From the NCBI GenBank assembly GCA_030706735.1, contig JAUZNZ010000010.1:89277-153276 (forward strand): 64,000 nt of DNA, given 5' to 3'. The stretch's first letter is position 1. Each line of letters begins with the position of its first letter. The translations under genes were made by a program, and so were the position numbers. Below, piece by piece: positions 1 through 9,168 of this stretch. Origin of the DNA: Bacteroidota bacterium (lineage in GTDB: Bacteria; Bacteroidota; Bacteroidia; Chitinophagales; Chitinophagaceae). A model generated the notes under the pieces. The model did not search any database, was not told the origin of the DNA, and saw nothing but the letters and a program-made list of their open reading frames with translations.

Positions 1-69
1 TTCAAGAAGAAAGAAGACACCCACCGGATGGCCGAGGCTAACAAGGCATTTGCCCACTTCAAAGTATAG
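1..69 (+). CDS. rpsG: 30S ribosomal protein S7, C-terminal end (partial)
   Basis: The first 22 codons visible read as the C-terminus of ribosomal protein S7, ending ...NKAFAHFKV before TAG at 67-69; the ...KKKEDTHRMAEANKAFAHF pattern is the typical S7 tail. S7 nucleates assembly of the 30S head and contacts the E-site mRNA. The position just before fusA fits the classical str order rpsL-rpsG-fusA. The start lies outside the window. A hairpin with a T run follows immediately, so rpsG and fusA are probably partly uncoupled. Confidence 0.9.
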   Translation, partial: FKKKEDTHRMAEANKAFAHFKV

Positions 70-93
70 ATCGCCTATTTACCTTATACCGGG

Positions 94-119
94 AACCCTG
101 CGCTGGTCGCAGGGTTTTT
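94..119 (+). terminator. Intrinsic terminator after rpsG
   Basis: A perfect 9-bp stem (94-102 pairing with 108-116) with a 5-base loop runs into a T tract at 115-119. It sits 25 bases after the rpsG stop and upstream of the fusA promoter. Confidence 0.8.
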
Positions 120-152
120 GTTATCGGAGCGTTTACGGGAAACCCGCCGGAA

Positions 153-186
153 TTTGAGCATCGCATCAATAAATTTTGTACCTTTG
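153..186 (+). promoter_or_regulatory. Promoter of fusA (Bacteroidota type)
   Basis: TACCTTTG at 179-186 matches the Bacteroidota -7 consensus TAnnTTTG exactly. TTTG at 153-156 can serve as the -33 element with a 22-base spacer. Transcription would start near 190, leaving a leader of about 40 bases before the fusA ATG at 229. This supports separate transcription of fusA. Confidence 0.6.
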
Positions 187-228
187 CGCACCGAAATCGA
201 AACGTTTAAAACTTCTTAATATACGACA

Positions 229-2382
229 ATGGCAGACTTAAGATTTCAAAGGAATTTTGGCATCGCGGCGCATATCGACGCCGGCAAAACGACCACCACC
301 GAGCGCATCCTGCGCTACACCGGAATGATCCACAAGATCGGCGAGGTGCATGACGGCGCGGCGACCACCGACTGGATGGAACAGGAAAAGGAACGTGGTA
401 TCACGATCACCTCCGCCGCAGTAAGCTGCCAATGGAATTTCCCCACCGTAAAAGGAAAGGCGGACGCCAATACGAAGAAATATTATTTCAATATCATCGA
501 TACGCCCGGCCACGTGGACTTCACTGTGGAGGTAGAACGTTCCATGCGCGTATTGGACGGGCTGATCGCCCTGTTCTCTGCGGTGGACGGGGTGGAGCCC
601 CAATCCGAGACGGTATGGCGTCAGGCCAACCGCTACCGGGTGCCCAGGATCGGCTTCGTCAATAAGATGGACCGGGCCGGCGCGGACTTTATCATGGTGG
701 TGAACCAGGTGCGGGAAATGCTGGGCGCGAAGGCCGTCCCGTTGCAACTGCCCCTGGGCGCGGAAGACGATTTTCGCGGCGTGGTGGACCTGATCAAAAT
801 GAAAGGCGTTATTTGGCATATGGAGACCGAAGGAATGACCTTTGACGAAGTGCCCGTTCCGGAAGACATGCTGGAGGAGGCCAATGAATGGAGGGCCAAG
901 CTGGTCGAGGCCGTCGCCGAATATGACGACAAACTGATGGAGAAGTTCTTCGACGATCCCAATAGCATTACCGAGGACGAAATGCACGAGGCCATCCGTA
1001 AGGCGACCATCGACCTGAGCATCGTTCCGATGATGTGCGGATCCTCATTCAAGAACAAAGGAGTGCAGACTGCCCTGGATGCCGTATGCCGTTACCTGCC
1101 CTCTCCCATCGATATCGAAGACACACTGGGCATTAACCCGGACACCGGCGAAACAGAAAGCCGTAAACCGGATGCCAAGCAGCCCTTCTGCGCGCTGGCG
1201 TTCAAGATCATGACCGACCCGTTCGTCGGCAGACTGGCATTCTTCCGCTGTTATAGCGGTCACCTCGATGCCGGTTCCTATGTCCTGAACGTCCGGAGCG
1301 GCAAGAAAGAGCGCATCAGCCGCATCATGAAGATGTTTGCTAACAAGCAGAACCCGATCGACTTTATCGAAGCGGGGGATATCGGCGCCGCCGTCGGTTT
1401 CAAAGAGATCAAGACCGGAGACACCCTTTGTGACGAGGATCATCCTATCACCCTGGAAAATATGTTCATCCCGGAACCGGTCATCGCGATCGCCGTGGAA
1501 CCGAAGACCCAGGCCGACGTCGATAAGATGGGCATGGCCATTGCCAAACTGGTCGAAGAAGATCCCACCTTGCGCGTGAACACGGATGAGGATACGGCGC
1601 AGACGATCCTGCGCGGCATGGGAGAGCTGCACCTCGAGATCATCATCGATCGCATGCGGCGTGAGTTCAAGGTAGAAGTCAATCAGGGCGCTCCCCAGGT
1701 TGCGTATAAGGAAGCGTTCCACAATACCATCGAACACCGTGAGATACTGAAAAAACAAACGGGCGGCCGCGGTAAGTTCGCAGATATCCAATTCGCGATT
1801 GGACCGGCGGACGAAGAGTGGCTCAAGGAGAACGAAGGCAAGCACTTCCAGTTCGTGAACGATATCTTCGGCGGATCGATCCCTAAGGAATTCATTCCCG
1901 CTATTTCAAAAGGGTTCGAAACATCCATGACCACCGGCGTATTGGCAGGGTACCCCATGCAGAACATGAAGGTCCGGATATTCGACGGAAGCTACCATGA
2001 TGTGGACTCCGACTCGATGAGCTTTGAATTGTGCGCCAAATCGGGTTTCCGCGAGGCAGGCCGCAAGGCGAAGCCGATCCTGCTCGAGCCCATCATGAGG
2101 GTGGAAGTGCTCACGCCGGATCAATACATGGGAGACGTGACGGGTGACCTCAACCGTCGCCGTGGCATCCTGGAAGGAATGGACAGCCGTGCCAATCTAC
2201 AGGTGATCAAGGCAAAGGTTCCCTTGAGTGAAATGTTCGGGTATGTGACCCAGCTGCGCTCCATGAGCTCCGGCCGGGCCACTTCGACCATGGAATTTTC
2301 TCACTACGCCCCGGCTCCGAATAATATTGCCGAGGAAGTGATCGCCAAGGTGAAGGGCAGCAAGGCCAAGGCCAATGCCTGA
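229..2382 (+). CDS. fusA: Elongation factor G
   Basis: Translational GTPase that drives ribosome translocation and, with RRF, ribosome recycling in the cytoplasm. Of 717 residues, the N-terminal G domain shows the P-loop AHIDAGKTT (from residue 14), DTPGH (from residue 91) and NKMD (from residue 145). EF-G domains II to V follow, including the domain IV/V signatures [10 protein letters not shown] and [17 protein letters not shown] near the end. The length is slightly above that of the E. coli protein, as usual in Bacteroidota. The ATG lies about 40 bases after a good promoter, and a strong terminator follows, so it appears monocistronic here. It is unusual that the next gene is not rpsJ. Confidence 0.97.
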   Translation: MADLRFQRNFGIAAHIDAGKTTTTERILRYTGMIHKIGEVHDGAATTDWMEQEKERGITITSAAVSCQWNFPTVKGKADANTKKYYFNIIDTPGHVDFTVEVERSMRVLDGLIALFSAVDGVEPQSETVWRQANRYRVPRIGFVNKMDRAGADFIMVVNQVREMLGAKAVPLQLPLGAEDDFRGVVDLIKMKGVIWHMETEGMTFDEVPVPEDMLEEANEWRAKLVEAVAEYDDKLMEKFFDDPNSITEDEMHEAIRKATIDLSIVPMMCGSSFKNKGVQTALDAVCRYLPSPIDIEDTLGINPDTGETESRKPDAKQPFCALAFKIMTDPFVGRLAFFRCYSGHLDAGSYVLNVRSGKKERISRIMKMFANKQNPIDFIEAGDIGAAVGFKEIKTGDTLCDEDHPITLENMFIPEPVIAIAVEPKTQADVDKMGMAIAKLVEEDPTLRVNTDEDTAQTILRGMGELHLEIIIDRMRREFKVEVNQGAPQVAYKEAFHNTIEHREILKKQTGGRGKFADIQFAIGPADEEWLKENEGKHFQFVNDIFGGSIPKEFIPAISKGFETSMTTGVLAGYPMQNMKVRIFDGSYHDVDSDSMSFELCAKSGFREAGRKAKPILLEPIMRVEVLTPDQYMGDVTGDLNRRRGILEGMDSRANLQVIKAKVPLSEMFGYVTQLRSMSSGRATSTMEFSHYAPAPNNIAEEVIAKVKGSKAKANA

Positions 2383-2413
2383 TGCCAGGTATTTTAATAA
2401 TTATAATGTATAG

Positions 2414-2443
2414 GCCCCGTTTACGTCGTAAACGGGGCTTTTT
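2414..2443 (+). terminator. Intrinsic terminator after fusA
   Basis: An 11-bp perfect stem (2414-2424 with 2428-2438) closes a 3-base loop and is followed by five T at 2439-2443, 31 bases after the fusA stop. Confidence 0.88.
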
Positions 2444-2580
2444 GATGGCTATATCGAATAAATCCCCGGAACAGCCCGTTATTAGAAAAACCGGTGGGAC
2501 GGCAGGGCATAGGATTTGTATTCCATGATTAAACTTTGGCTTCAGATGGATTTCAAAGAGGCAATTTTAAAATCAAGCAT

Positions 2581-2883
2581 ATGAAGAAACATCTCGTCAG
2601 ATTGGCCATGGCATTCGGGATCATCATGGCCATATCGTTTACCGCATCGGCTCAGATCTATGTAAATGTTCGCCCTACGCCTCCGGTGATCGTTCGTACG
2701 GCGCCCCCGAGCCCAAGGCATGTCTGGATTGGTGAAGAATGGGAAACGCGCAATGGGGTTTATGTGCACACCGGCGGTCACTGGGCGATGCCTCCCCATC
2801 CGGGATGGGTATGGATCCCCGGACATTGGGCGCATGCGCATAGAGGACATTATTGGATCCCCGGTCATTGGAGAAGAAGGTAG
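2581..2883 (+). CDS. Secreted W/H/P-rich small protein, YXWGXW-repeat-like
   Basis: The product is 100 residues. A signal peptide (MKKHLVRLAMAFG... to ASAQ) occupies about residues 1-24. The mature part is rich in Trp, His, Pro and Gly, with near-repeats of the type WxxPGHW (GHWAMPPHPGWVWIPGHW, then YWIPGHW). This resembles YXWGXW-repeat secreted proteins of Bacteroidota and Proteobacteria, whose role is unknown. I chose the ATG at 2581 because a good signal sequence begins there; an upstream in-frame TTG at 2536 would add a non-signal stretch. GAGG at about 2559-2562 could be its ribosome binding site. It has its own terminator and is not an expected member of the ribosomal cluster. Confidence 0.7.
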   Translation: MKKHLVRLAMAFGIIMAISFTASAQIYVNVRPTPPVIVRTAPPSPRHVWIGEEWETRNGVYVHTGGHWAMPPHPGWVWIPGHWAHAHRGHYWIPGHWRRR

Positions 2884-2910
2884 CAGAAGTTGATAGTTAT
2901 TGAATGATAG

Positions 2911-2937
2911 GCCCGGTCGTTAAACCGGGCTTTTTTT
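2911..2937 (+). terminator. Intrinsic terminator after the W/H-rich protein
   Basis: A 7-bp GC-rich stem (2911-2917 with 2924-2930) is followed by seven T at 2931-2937. Confidence 0.85.
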
Positions 2938-2999
2938 ATTACGGACGGAGCGCCACTTAAGGAAGAATGTCCTAATTTCCGCGCCTAAACAGTAATCGT

Positions 3000-5225
3000 A
3001 TGCTCCTCTTTTCAGGTTCGGTCAATCGTGGTCTTCAGGTGTCAGCTCCGATGTTCCTGCTCGTCATTTCCATGGCGGCCAGCGGTCAGCCGGGGGCCGG
3101 CCGGTTGAAATGGACAACGGAAGGCAATGCCTATTTTAAGATTGAAAACGGCGGGATAGACCGGATCGACCTGCCGGACCGCAAGGAGACGGTGATCGTC
3201 TCCAGGGAAATGCTCACGCCCGCCGGACAGACCAAGGCCCTTGGAGTGCGCAACTTTGCCTTCTCAAATGACGGAAAGAAACTGCTCATTTTCACGAACA
3301 CCAAACGGGTATGGCGTTATAATACCCGTGGGGACTACTGGGTGCTCGACCTGGAAAGCAAACAGCTGAAGCAATTGGGCAGGGACAGGCCCGCCTCTTC
3401 GCTCCTGTTCGCCAAGTTCTCACCGGACGGCAGCAAAGTGGCCTATGTGAGCGAGCACAATATTTACCTGGAAGAGCTGGCAGCCGGCCCTGGCGACGCC
3501 GTCAAATGCCTGACCTCGACCGAAGGCACGCGCAAGCTGATCAACGGCACCTTCGATTGGGTTTATGAAGAAGAGCTCGATTGCCGCGATGGTTTCCGTT
3601 GGAGCCCCGATGGCCGGCATATTGCGTATTGGCAGATCGACGCCAACAAGATCAGGGACTACCTGATGCTGAATACCACCGACTCCCTCTATCCCTTTGT
3701 TGTTCCCGTCGAATATCCGACCGTGGGCGAGGCCCCTTCCCCATATAAGATCGGGGTGGTCGATGTCGGGACCGGCACGACCAAATGGATGGACATTCCG
3801 GGCGATCCCAGGCAAACCTACCTTCCGCGCATGGAATGGGCGGACAATTCGTCCCAATTGATCCTGCAGCAGTTCAATCGCAAGCAAAATGACGGCAAGA
3901 TCCTCCTGAGCGACGTCGCCACAGGCGCTACGACCCAACTCTATGAAGAACAGGACAGCGCATTCATCGAGTGCAAAGGAGCCTGGCAGGATGGGGTAGT
4001 GGCGGGATGGGACTGGCTGAACGGAGGCAAGGAATTTCTCTGGGTGACCGAAAAAGACGGATGGCGTCATATCTACCGGATTAGCCGGGATGGGAAAAAA
4101 GAGACCCTGGTCACGAAAGGGAATTATGACATCATCACAGTCAGCCTGATCGACGAAAAGAATAACTACGTCTATTTCATAGCCAGCCCGGCCAATGCGA
4201 CACAAAAATACCTGTTCCGCACCCGGCTGGACGGGAAAGGGAAATTGGAAAGACTGTCACCGGAGAACGAACCGGGAACGCATGAATACGACATTTCTCC
4301 CAATGGGCTTTACGCCATGCACGATTTCAGCAATGCCAATACGGAAGATGCCCAGGAATGGGTCAGCCTGCCCGGTCATGCTCCCATCGGCAAGAGTGCC
4401 GATATCCCGGCCAAGGTCGCGGAAGGAGCCGCTAAGAAAAAAGTGAATTTCTTCACGGTGCATACCGCCGATGGCGTGGACATGGACGGTTGGATCGTGA
4501 AACCTGCGAATTTCGACAGTACGAAGAAATATCCGGTACTCTTCTTTGTTTATGGCGAACCCGCATCCCAGACCGTATTGGACCGGTATGGTAACGGCAA
4601 TAATTTCCTGTATGCCGGCGAGTTGTCCAGGGATGGGTATATCTACATCAGCCTGGATAATCGTGGCACTCCGGCCCCCAAGGGCCGGGCCTGGAGGAAG
4701 GCCCTTTACCGTCATATCGGGCGCTTGAATATCCGGGACCAGGCCATGGCCGCCCGGGAGATCATGAAATGGCCTTTCGTGGACACCAGCCGCATTGCCG
4801 TGTGGGGCTGGAGCGGCGGCGCAGCCACTACCCTGAACCTGATGTTCCAATACCCGGAACTCTACAAGACCGGGATCGCGGTGGCCGCGATAACCGATCA
4901 GGTCACCTATGACAATATCTATGAGGAGCGTTATATGGGGCTGGTCACGGAAAATCCGGAAGATTATACGGCGGCCTCCCCCCTGACCTATGCCAAAAAC
5001 CTGAGAGGCAATCTTTTATATATTCATGGCACGGGGGATGACAACGTGCACTACAAGAATGCCGAGCTATTGCTGAATGCCCTGATCAAGTACAACAAGG
5101 TGTTTCAGTTCATGGCCTATCCAAACCGCTCGCATGGTATTTTTGAAGGGGAGGGGACCCGCCGGCATTTAAGCACCCTGTATACGGAATTCCTGAAACG
5201 GAACTGCCCCGGTGGCGGCCGATAG
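3000..5225 (+). CDS. S9 family prolyl peptidase, dipeptidyl-peptidase IV-like
   Basis: Exported serine exopeptidase expected to remove X-Pro or X-Ala dipeptides from peptides in the periplasm. The 741 residues start with a hydrophobic export signal ending near residue 30 (alternative start Met18). A beta-propeller domain follows, containing the DPP-IV substrate-anchoring motif DWVYEEE with the glutamate pair near residues 190-192. The C-terminal alpha/beta-hydrolase domain has Ser605 in GWSGG, Asp680 or Asp681 in GTGDDNVH, and His712 in NRSHGIF. In DPP-IV the nucleophile motif is usually GWSYGG, so GWSGG lacks the tyrosine. It lies alone between terminators, separating fusA from rpsJ. Confidence 0.9.
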   Translation: MLLFSGSVNRGLQVSAPMFLLVISMAASGQPGAGRLKWTTEGNAYFKIENGGIDRIDLPDRKETVIVSREMLTPAGQTKALGVRNFAFSNDGKKLLIFTNTKRVWRYNTRGDYWVLDLESKQLKQLGRDRPASSLLFAKFSPDGSKVAYVSEHNIYLEELAAGPGDAVKCLTSTEGTRKLINGTFDWVYEEELDCRDGFRWSPDGRHIAYWQIDANKIRDYLMLNTTDSLYPFVVPVEYPTVGEAPSPYKIGVVDVGTGTTKWMDIPGDPRQTYLPRMEWADNSSQLILQQFNRKQNDGKILLSDVATGATTQLYEEQDSAFIECKGAWQDGVVAGWDWLNGGKEFLWVTEKDGWRHIYRISRDGKKETLVTKGNYDIITVSLIDEKNNYVYFIASPANATQKYLFRTRLDGKGKLERLSPENEPGTHEYDISPNGLYAMHDFSNANTEDAQEWVSLPGHAPIGKSADIPAKVAEGAAKKKVNFFTVHTADGVDMDGWIVKPANFDSTKKYPVLFFVYGEPASQTVLDRYGNGNNFLYAGELSRDGYIYISLDNRGTPAPKGRAWRKALYRHIGRLNIRDQAMAAREIMKWPFVDTSRIAVWGWSGGAATTLNLMFQYPELYKTGIAVAAITDQVTYDNIYEERYMGLVTENPEDYTAASPLTYAKNLRGNLLYIHGTGDDNVHYKNAELLLNALIKYNKVFQFMAYPNRSHGIFEGEGTRRHLSTLYTEFLKRNCPGGGR

Positions 5226-5285
5226 GCGGATCATGGACATGAGCCCGGGAAAATCAGGGGTTTGGGGAAAAAAGATCCATCGATT

Positions 5286-5317
5286 TTTGAGGAATTAAAA
5301 ACTAACGCATACCTTTG
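5286..5317 (+). promoter_or_regulatory. Main promoter of the S10/spc ribosomal cluster
   Basis: TTTG at 5286-5289 (-33) and TACCTTTG at 5310-5317 (-7, exact TAnnTTTG) are spaced by 20 bases, the cleanest promoter in the window. Transcription would begin near 5322, about 26 bases before rpsJ. Confidence 0.75.
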
Positions 5318-5347
5318 CATCCCCGTTCGAAAAATGGGATTTGGCGT

Positions 5348-5653
5348 ATGTCTCAACGAATCAGAATCAAATTGCAGTCCTACGATCACAATCTGGTGGA
5401 TAAATCCGCCGAAAAGATCGTAAAGACCGTTCGCAGCACCGGCGCTGTCGTCACCGGGCCGATACCTTTACCGACCAGGAAGAAGATCTTCACGGTACTG
5501 CGTTCCCCCCATGTCAACAAAAAGGCGCGCGAACAGTTCCAGTTGCACACGCACAAGCGGTTGCTGGACATTTATACTTCGTCGTCCCGCACGGTCGACG
5601 CATTGTCTAAGCTGGACCTGCCCTCCGGCGTGGATGTTGAGATCAAGGCATAG
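5348..5653 (+). CDS. rpsJ: 30S ribosomal protein S10
   Basis: Head protein of the 30S subunit and, in other bacteria, a NusB partner in antitermination. The product is 101 residues ([20 protein letters not shown]...), full length for the family with the conserved [24 protein letters not shown] region. I chose the ATG at 5348 because S10 homology begins exactly there; the 11 codons upstream do not fit. A strong promoter precedes it. Unlike in most genomes, 368 bases separate it from rplC. Confidence 0.96.
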   Translation: MSQRIRIKLQSYDHNLVDKSAEKIVKTVRSTGAVVTGPIPLPTRKKIFTVLRSPHVNKKAREQFQLHTHKRLLDIYTSSSRTVDALSKLDLPSGVDVEIKA

Positions 5654-6021
5654 CTCTTTATTTTTCCATCTGCAAACTCCCGATGGCCGGGCCGCGTCCT
5701 GAATGTGGCCGGGCCGGGGTAAAACCCGGGATAAAGCAGCGCTGGAATTGAACTTAGTAAACCTCTTGTCCGGCTGGCGCCGGACAAGATACATATGAAC
5801 AAGCCATTCAGGGTTTGTTTACTGCCGGTACTTCTGTGAGCCCCGGCCCGCGCAAGGCGGACGAACGGGCGAACGACAAGAAAAGGTCGGCTGCAAACGA
5901 AGGATCGAGATCATAGACCGCTGCCGCAGGGCAAGGACGCCAAAACGTCCGGCGAATGCCGCCCCGCGAGTAAGTCTATCTGGTTGTCCTTACACCCGAG
6001 AAGGCGTAAATCTTAAATGAA
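5654..6021 (+). other. Long rpsJ-rplC gap with candidate structured RNA leader
   Basis: There is no convincing open frame in these 368 bases. Structure visible by eye: a 10-bp perfect hairpin (5764-5773 with 5778-5787) without a T run; a stem at 5714-5718/5725-5729; and a compact multibranch fold near the 3' end. In that fold 5913-5918 pairs with 5974-5979 and encloses hairpins 5935-5939/5946-5950 and 5951-5953/5958-5960. A GC-rich near-complementary pair (gcagggc with gccccgc) lies between the outer and inner stems. The placement suggests a cis-acting leader controlling rplC onward, but I do not recognise a known family. Confidence 0.45.
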
Positions 6022-6639
6022 ATGAAAGGCATTATTGGTAAGAAGCTCGGGATGACCAGCGTCTTCAGTCCTGACGGCAAGCAAACGGCTTGCACGATCA
6101 TTGAAGCGGGTCCTTGCGTGGTCACACAAGTGAAGACTAAGGATACCGACGGTTACACCTCCCATCAATTAGCATTTGGCGACAAAAAAGAGAAACACAC
6201 TACGGCAGCCGCCAAGAATCACTTCGCCAAATCCAACACTTCTCCCAAACAGTTCGTAAAAGAGTTCCGCGATTTTTCCATAGAAAAGAATGCCGGCGAC
6301 ACCGTCACCGTCGAAATATTTTCCGAAGGTGAAAAGGTGGAAGTTGTGGGTACATCTAAAGGCAAGGGCTTTCAGGGCGTCGTAAAGCGTCATGGGTTCC
6401 ATGGCGTCGGTGGACAGTCCCATGGTCAGCATGACCGTTCGCGTGCCCCGGGTTCGCTGGGCAACTCTTCGGACGCATCCCGCGTCATGAAGGGCGTTCG
6501 CATGGCAGGCCGCATGGGTGGGGACCGGGTGAAGATCAAGAGCCTGAAAGTGGTCAAGATCTTCCCGGAAAAGAACTATATCCTGGTTGGCGGATCGGTG
6601 CCCGGTCATATTGGGTCCATTGTATACATTCAGAAGTAA
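6022..6639 (+). CDS. rplC: 50S ribosomal protein L3
   Basis: Early-assembling 50S protein whose long loop reaches the peptidyl-transferase centre. The 205 residues start [15 protein letters not shown] and contain the core [14 protein letters not shown] and [18 protein letters not shown] signatures. Length is normal. It is the first gene after the structured gap, so any leader regulation would act here and on rplD, rplW and the genes after them. Confidence 0.97.
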   Translation: MKGIIGKKLGMTSVFSPDGKQTACTIIEAGPCVVTQVKTKDTDGYTSHQLAFGDKKEKHTTAAAKNHFAKSNTSPKQFVKEFRDFSIEKNAGDTVTVEIFSEGEKVEVVGTSKGKGFQGVVKRHGFHGVGGQSHGQHDRSRAPGSLGNSSDASRVMKGVRMAGRMGGDRVKIKSLKVVKIFPEKNYILVGGSVPGHIGSIVYIQK

Positions 6640-6660
6640 GAAACTTTTAATCGAATTAAG

Positions 6661-7302
6661 ATGCAAGCAGACGTATTAACGATAAAAGGAAAAAAGACCG
6701 GCAGAAGCGTTGAACTGCCCGAGGAGATATTCGGGATCGAACCGAACGATCACGTGATCTATCTGGCCGTCAAATCCTACCTGGCCGCACAACGTCAGGG
6801 AACGCATAAAGTGAAGACCCGTATGGAGGTGAAAGGTTCCAGCAAGAAGCTTCATCGGCAAAAGGGTACGGGAGGCAGTCGTAAAGGCAACCTGCGGAAC
6901 CCTTTGTACAAAGGCGGCGGTACGATCTTCGGCCCGAAGCCCCACGATTGGGATATTAAGCTGAATCGCAAGGTGAAGGACCTGGCCAAAATGTCTGCCC
7001 TGGCGCACAAGGCGAAAGGGAACTCCATCTTCGTCGTAGAAGACATCAAGCTGGATGCGCCGAAGACCAAGTCGTTTACCGATGCATTGAAGGATCTGAA
7101 AATGGATGGCAAAAAGGTGCTGTTCGTTTTGCCAGAGTATGACGACAACCTGTACCTGAGCCTGCGCAACCTGCCGTCCGTGCAGGGGATGCTGCTGGCC
7201 GATATCAATACCTATGACATCGTCAATGCCGACGTATTGCTGTTGTCGGAAACGGCTGCCAAAGTATTCTCTGAGGACGTTGCGGAAGAAGTAAAAGCAT
7301 AA
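6661..7302 (+). CDS. rplD: 50S ribosomal protein L4
   Basis: 50S protein lining the exit tunnel; in gammaproteobacteria it also represses the S10 operon. The 213 residues contain the tunnel-loop signature GSSKKLHRQKGTGGSRKGNLRNP and the C-terminal LLLSETAAKVF region. It begins 21 bases after rplC in the same orientation, consistent with one operon. Confidence 0.96.
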   Translation: MQADVLTIKGKKTGRSVELPEEIFGIEPNDHVIYLAVKSYLAAQRQGTHKVKTRMEVKGSSKKLHRQKGTGGSRKGNLRNPLYKGGGTIFGPKPHDWDIKLNRKVKDLAKMSALAHKAKGNSIFVVEDIKLDAPKTKSFTDALKDLKMDGKKVLFVLPEYDDNLYLSLRNLPSVQGMLLADINTYDIVNADVLLLSETAAKVFSEDVAEEVKA

Positions 7303-7325
7303 TTGAACATTTAAATATTTAAGAG

Positions 7326-7625
7326 ATGAAGCTCTCTGAAGTTTTGATCAAACCGATACTGACGGAAAAGGCGAACGCCCAGCAGGAAAAGCTGAGGAGA
7401 TACGCTTTTCGCGTGAACCGCAAGGCCAATAAGCTGGAGATCAAGAAGGCCGTTGAAGATTTCTATGGGGTCAACGTGGTCGACGTGAATACGTCCGTGG
7501 TTCCGGGGAAGAATAAGACCCGCTTTACCAAGGCCGGTTATGTGCAGGGCCGCAAGCCGGCTTTCAAAAAGGCGATGGTGACGGTGGCCGATGGAGAGAC
7601 GATCGATCTGTACGCTGCGATATAG
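7326..7625 (+). CDS. rplW: 50S ribosomal protein L23
   Basis: Protein at the tunnel exit that docks trigger factor and SRP. The 99 residues (MKLSEVLIKPILTEKANAQQ...) include the FRVNRKANKLEIKKAVEDFYGV core. Standard length and position between rplD and rplB. Confidence 0.96.
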   Translation: MKLSEVLIKPILTEKANAQQEKLRRYAFRVNRKANKLEIKKAVEDFYGVNVVDVNTSVVPGKNKTRFTKAGYVQGRKPAFKKAMVTVADGETIDLYAAI

Positions 7626-7654
7626 ACATTTTTCATAAAAGAATACAACGAACA

Positions 7655-8494
7655 ATGGCACTAAGAAAATACAAACCGGTCACCGCCGGTACGCGTTGGA
7701 GGATCGGGAATGCCTATGCCGAGATCACGGAAGATGTTCCGGAAAAGAGCCTGGTGGAAAAGGTAAAGTCTACCGCCGGAAGGAATTTCCAGGGCAGGAG
7801 ATCGATGCGCTATATGGGCGGTGGTCACAAGAGGATGTATCGTATCATCGATTTCAAGCGTAATAAGAAGGAAGTACCCGGCACGGTGGCTTCCATCGAA
7901 TATGATCCCTATCGCACGGCCTTTATCGCCTTGCTCCATTATACCGACGGCGAAAAGCGCTATATCCTCGCACCGCAGGGATTGCAGGTGGGGGCGATCG
8001 TCCTGGCCGGAGACAATGTAGTGCCGGAGTTGGGAAATGCATTGCAACTGAAGAACATGCCCCTGGGTACGAATGTGCACAATATAGAAATGCAGCCCGG
8101 GCAGGGTGGTAAGCTGGTGCGCAGCGCCGGTACTTCTGCCCAGTTGACTAATAAGGAAGACAAGTATGCCGTACTCAAGATGCCTTCCGGCGAATTGAGG
8201 AAGGTACTGATCAATTGTTATGCTACGGTGGGCGTGGTTTCCAACAGCGATCACAGCCTCCAGAGCATGGGCAAGGCAGGCCGTAACGTATGGAAAGGCA
8301 TCCGTCCAAGGAACCGCGGCGTGGCGATGAACCCCGTGGATCACCCGATGGGCGGTGGCGAAGGAAAGGCATCGGGCGGTCAGCCCCGTTCCAGGAATGG
8401 CCAGTATTCGAGGGGCCTCAAGACCAGGACAAAGGGCAAGGGCAGCGACAAACTGATCATTCAGCGCAAGAACGGAAAGAAATTATCAAAATAA
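7655..8494 (+). CDS. rplB: 50S ribosomal protein L2
   Basis: Core 50S protein needed for subunit joining and peptidyl-transferase function. The 279 residues contain the RNA-binding motif GRRSMRYMGGGHKRMYR and the active-site loop NPVDHPMGGGEGKASGG. The Met in HPMGGGEG, instead of HPHGGGEG, is characteristic of Bacteroidota L2 and supports the taxonomic placement. Confidence 0.97.
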   Translation: MALRKYKPVTAGTRWRIGNAYAEITEDVPEKSLVEKVKSTAGRNFQGRRSMRYMGGGHKRMYRIIDFKRNKKEVPGTVASIEYDPYRTAFIALLHYTDGEKRYILAPQGLQVGAIVLAGDNVVPELGNALQLKNMPLGTNVHNIEMQPGQGGKLVRSAGTSAQLTNKEDKYAVLKMPSGELRKVLINCYATVGVVSNSDHSLQSMGKAGRNVWKGIRPRNRGVAMNPVDHPMGGGEGKASGGQPRSRNGQYSRGLKTRTKGKGSDKLIIQRKNGKKLSK

Positions 8495-8506
8495 AAGATC
8501 ATAACT

Positions 8507-8779
8507 ATGGGTCGTTCAATTAAAAAGGGTCCTTATGTAGATGCCAACCTGGAGGATAAGATCCTGGCCATCAATGAAGGAACAGCCAAGAAGGGGGTCA
8601 TCAAGACCTGGAGCCGCCGGTCGACCATTACCCCGGATTTCGTGGGGCATACGCTGGCCGTCCACAATGGCAATAAGTTCATCCCCGTGTATGTGACCGA
8701 GTTCATGGTGGGGCATAAGTTGGGCGAGTTCGCGCCGACCCGCAATTTTAAAGGACATTCAAGCAAGAAAATCGCATAA
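8507..8779 (+). CDS. rpsS: 30S ribosomal protein S19
   Basis: 30S head protein that forms a complex with S13 near the A site. The 90 residues contain the signature [22 protein letters not shown] and the [12 protein letters not shown] tail. It begins 12 bases after rplB and ends 1 base before rplV. Confidence 0.97.
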   Translation: MGRSIKKGPYVDANLEDKILAINEGTAKKGVIKTWSRRSTITPDFVGHTLAVHNGNKFIPVYVTEFMVGHKLGEFAPTRNFKGHSSKKIA

Positions 8780-8780
8780 C

Positions 8781-9167
8781 ATGGAAGCAGTAGCTAAATT
8801 GAGGAATCACCCTACGTCGCCGCGCAAAATGCGCCTGCTGGCCGATGAGATCAGAGGGATCCAGGTAGAGAAGGCCCTTGCCTTGCTTGAGCACCATCCT
8901 CAGCATTCCGCCACGCCGTTGCACAAGTTGTTGTGGTCCGCAGTAAAGAACTGGGAACAGAAGAATGAGGGACAAAGCGCCGCCGATGCCGGCTTGTTTG
9001 TTAAGACGGTGTTCGTCGACGGAGGAAGGACGTTGAAGCGTATGCGTCCCGCACCCCAGGGTCGCGGTTATCGCGTCCGCAAGCGCAGCAATCACGTGAC
9101 GATCGTGGTCGATGCGCAGGCGGTTGCAGAAGACGTTAAAAACATTGATAAATCTGTTAAATCTTAA
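8781..9167 (+). CDS. rplV: 50S ribosomal protein L22
   Basis: Exit-tunnel protein whose beta-hairpin contributes to macrolide sensitivity. The 128 residues include [15 protein letters not shown] at the N-terminus and the hairpin motif [23 protein letters not shown]. The gene is tightly coupled to rpsS and to rpsC, which starts 1 base after its stop. Confidence 0.96.
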   Translation: MEAVAKLRNHPTSPRKMRLLADEIRGIQVEKALALLEHHPQHSATPLHKLLWSAVKNWEQKNEGQSAADAGLFVKTVFVDGGRTLKRMRPAPQGRGYRVRKRSNHVTIVVDAQAVAEDVKNIDKSVKS

Positions 9168-9168
9168 T

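Noticed and set aside
238..987. Minus-strand open frame opposite the start of fusA
   Set aside because: Antisense to the EF-G G domain; no protein-like features.
5764..5787. Hairpin in the rpsJ-rplC gap as a terminator
   Set aside because: The stem is perfect, but no T run follows and the operon must continue into rplC.
5572..5802. Minus-strand open frame reaching into the rpsJ-rplC gap
   Set aside because: It overlaps rpsJ antisense, and the part in the gap is low-complexity; the RNA-structure explanation fits better.
9112..9168. Upstream start for rpsC inside rplV
   Set aside because: S3 homology begins exactly at 9169, and the added residues repeat the rplV end in another frame.
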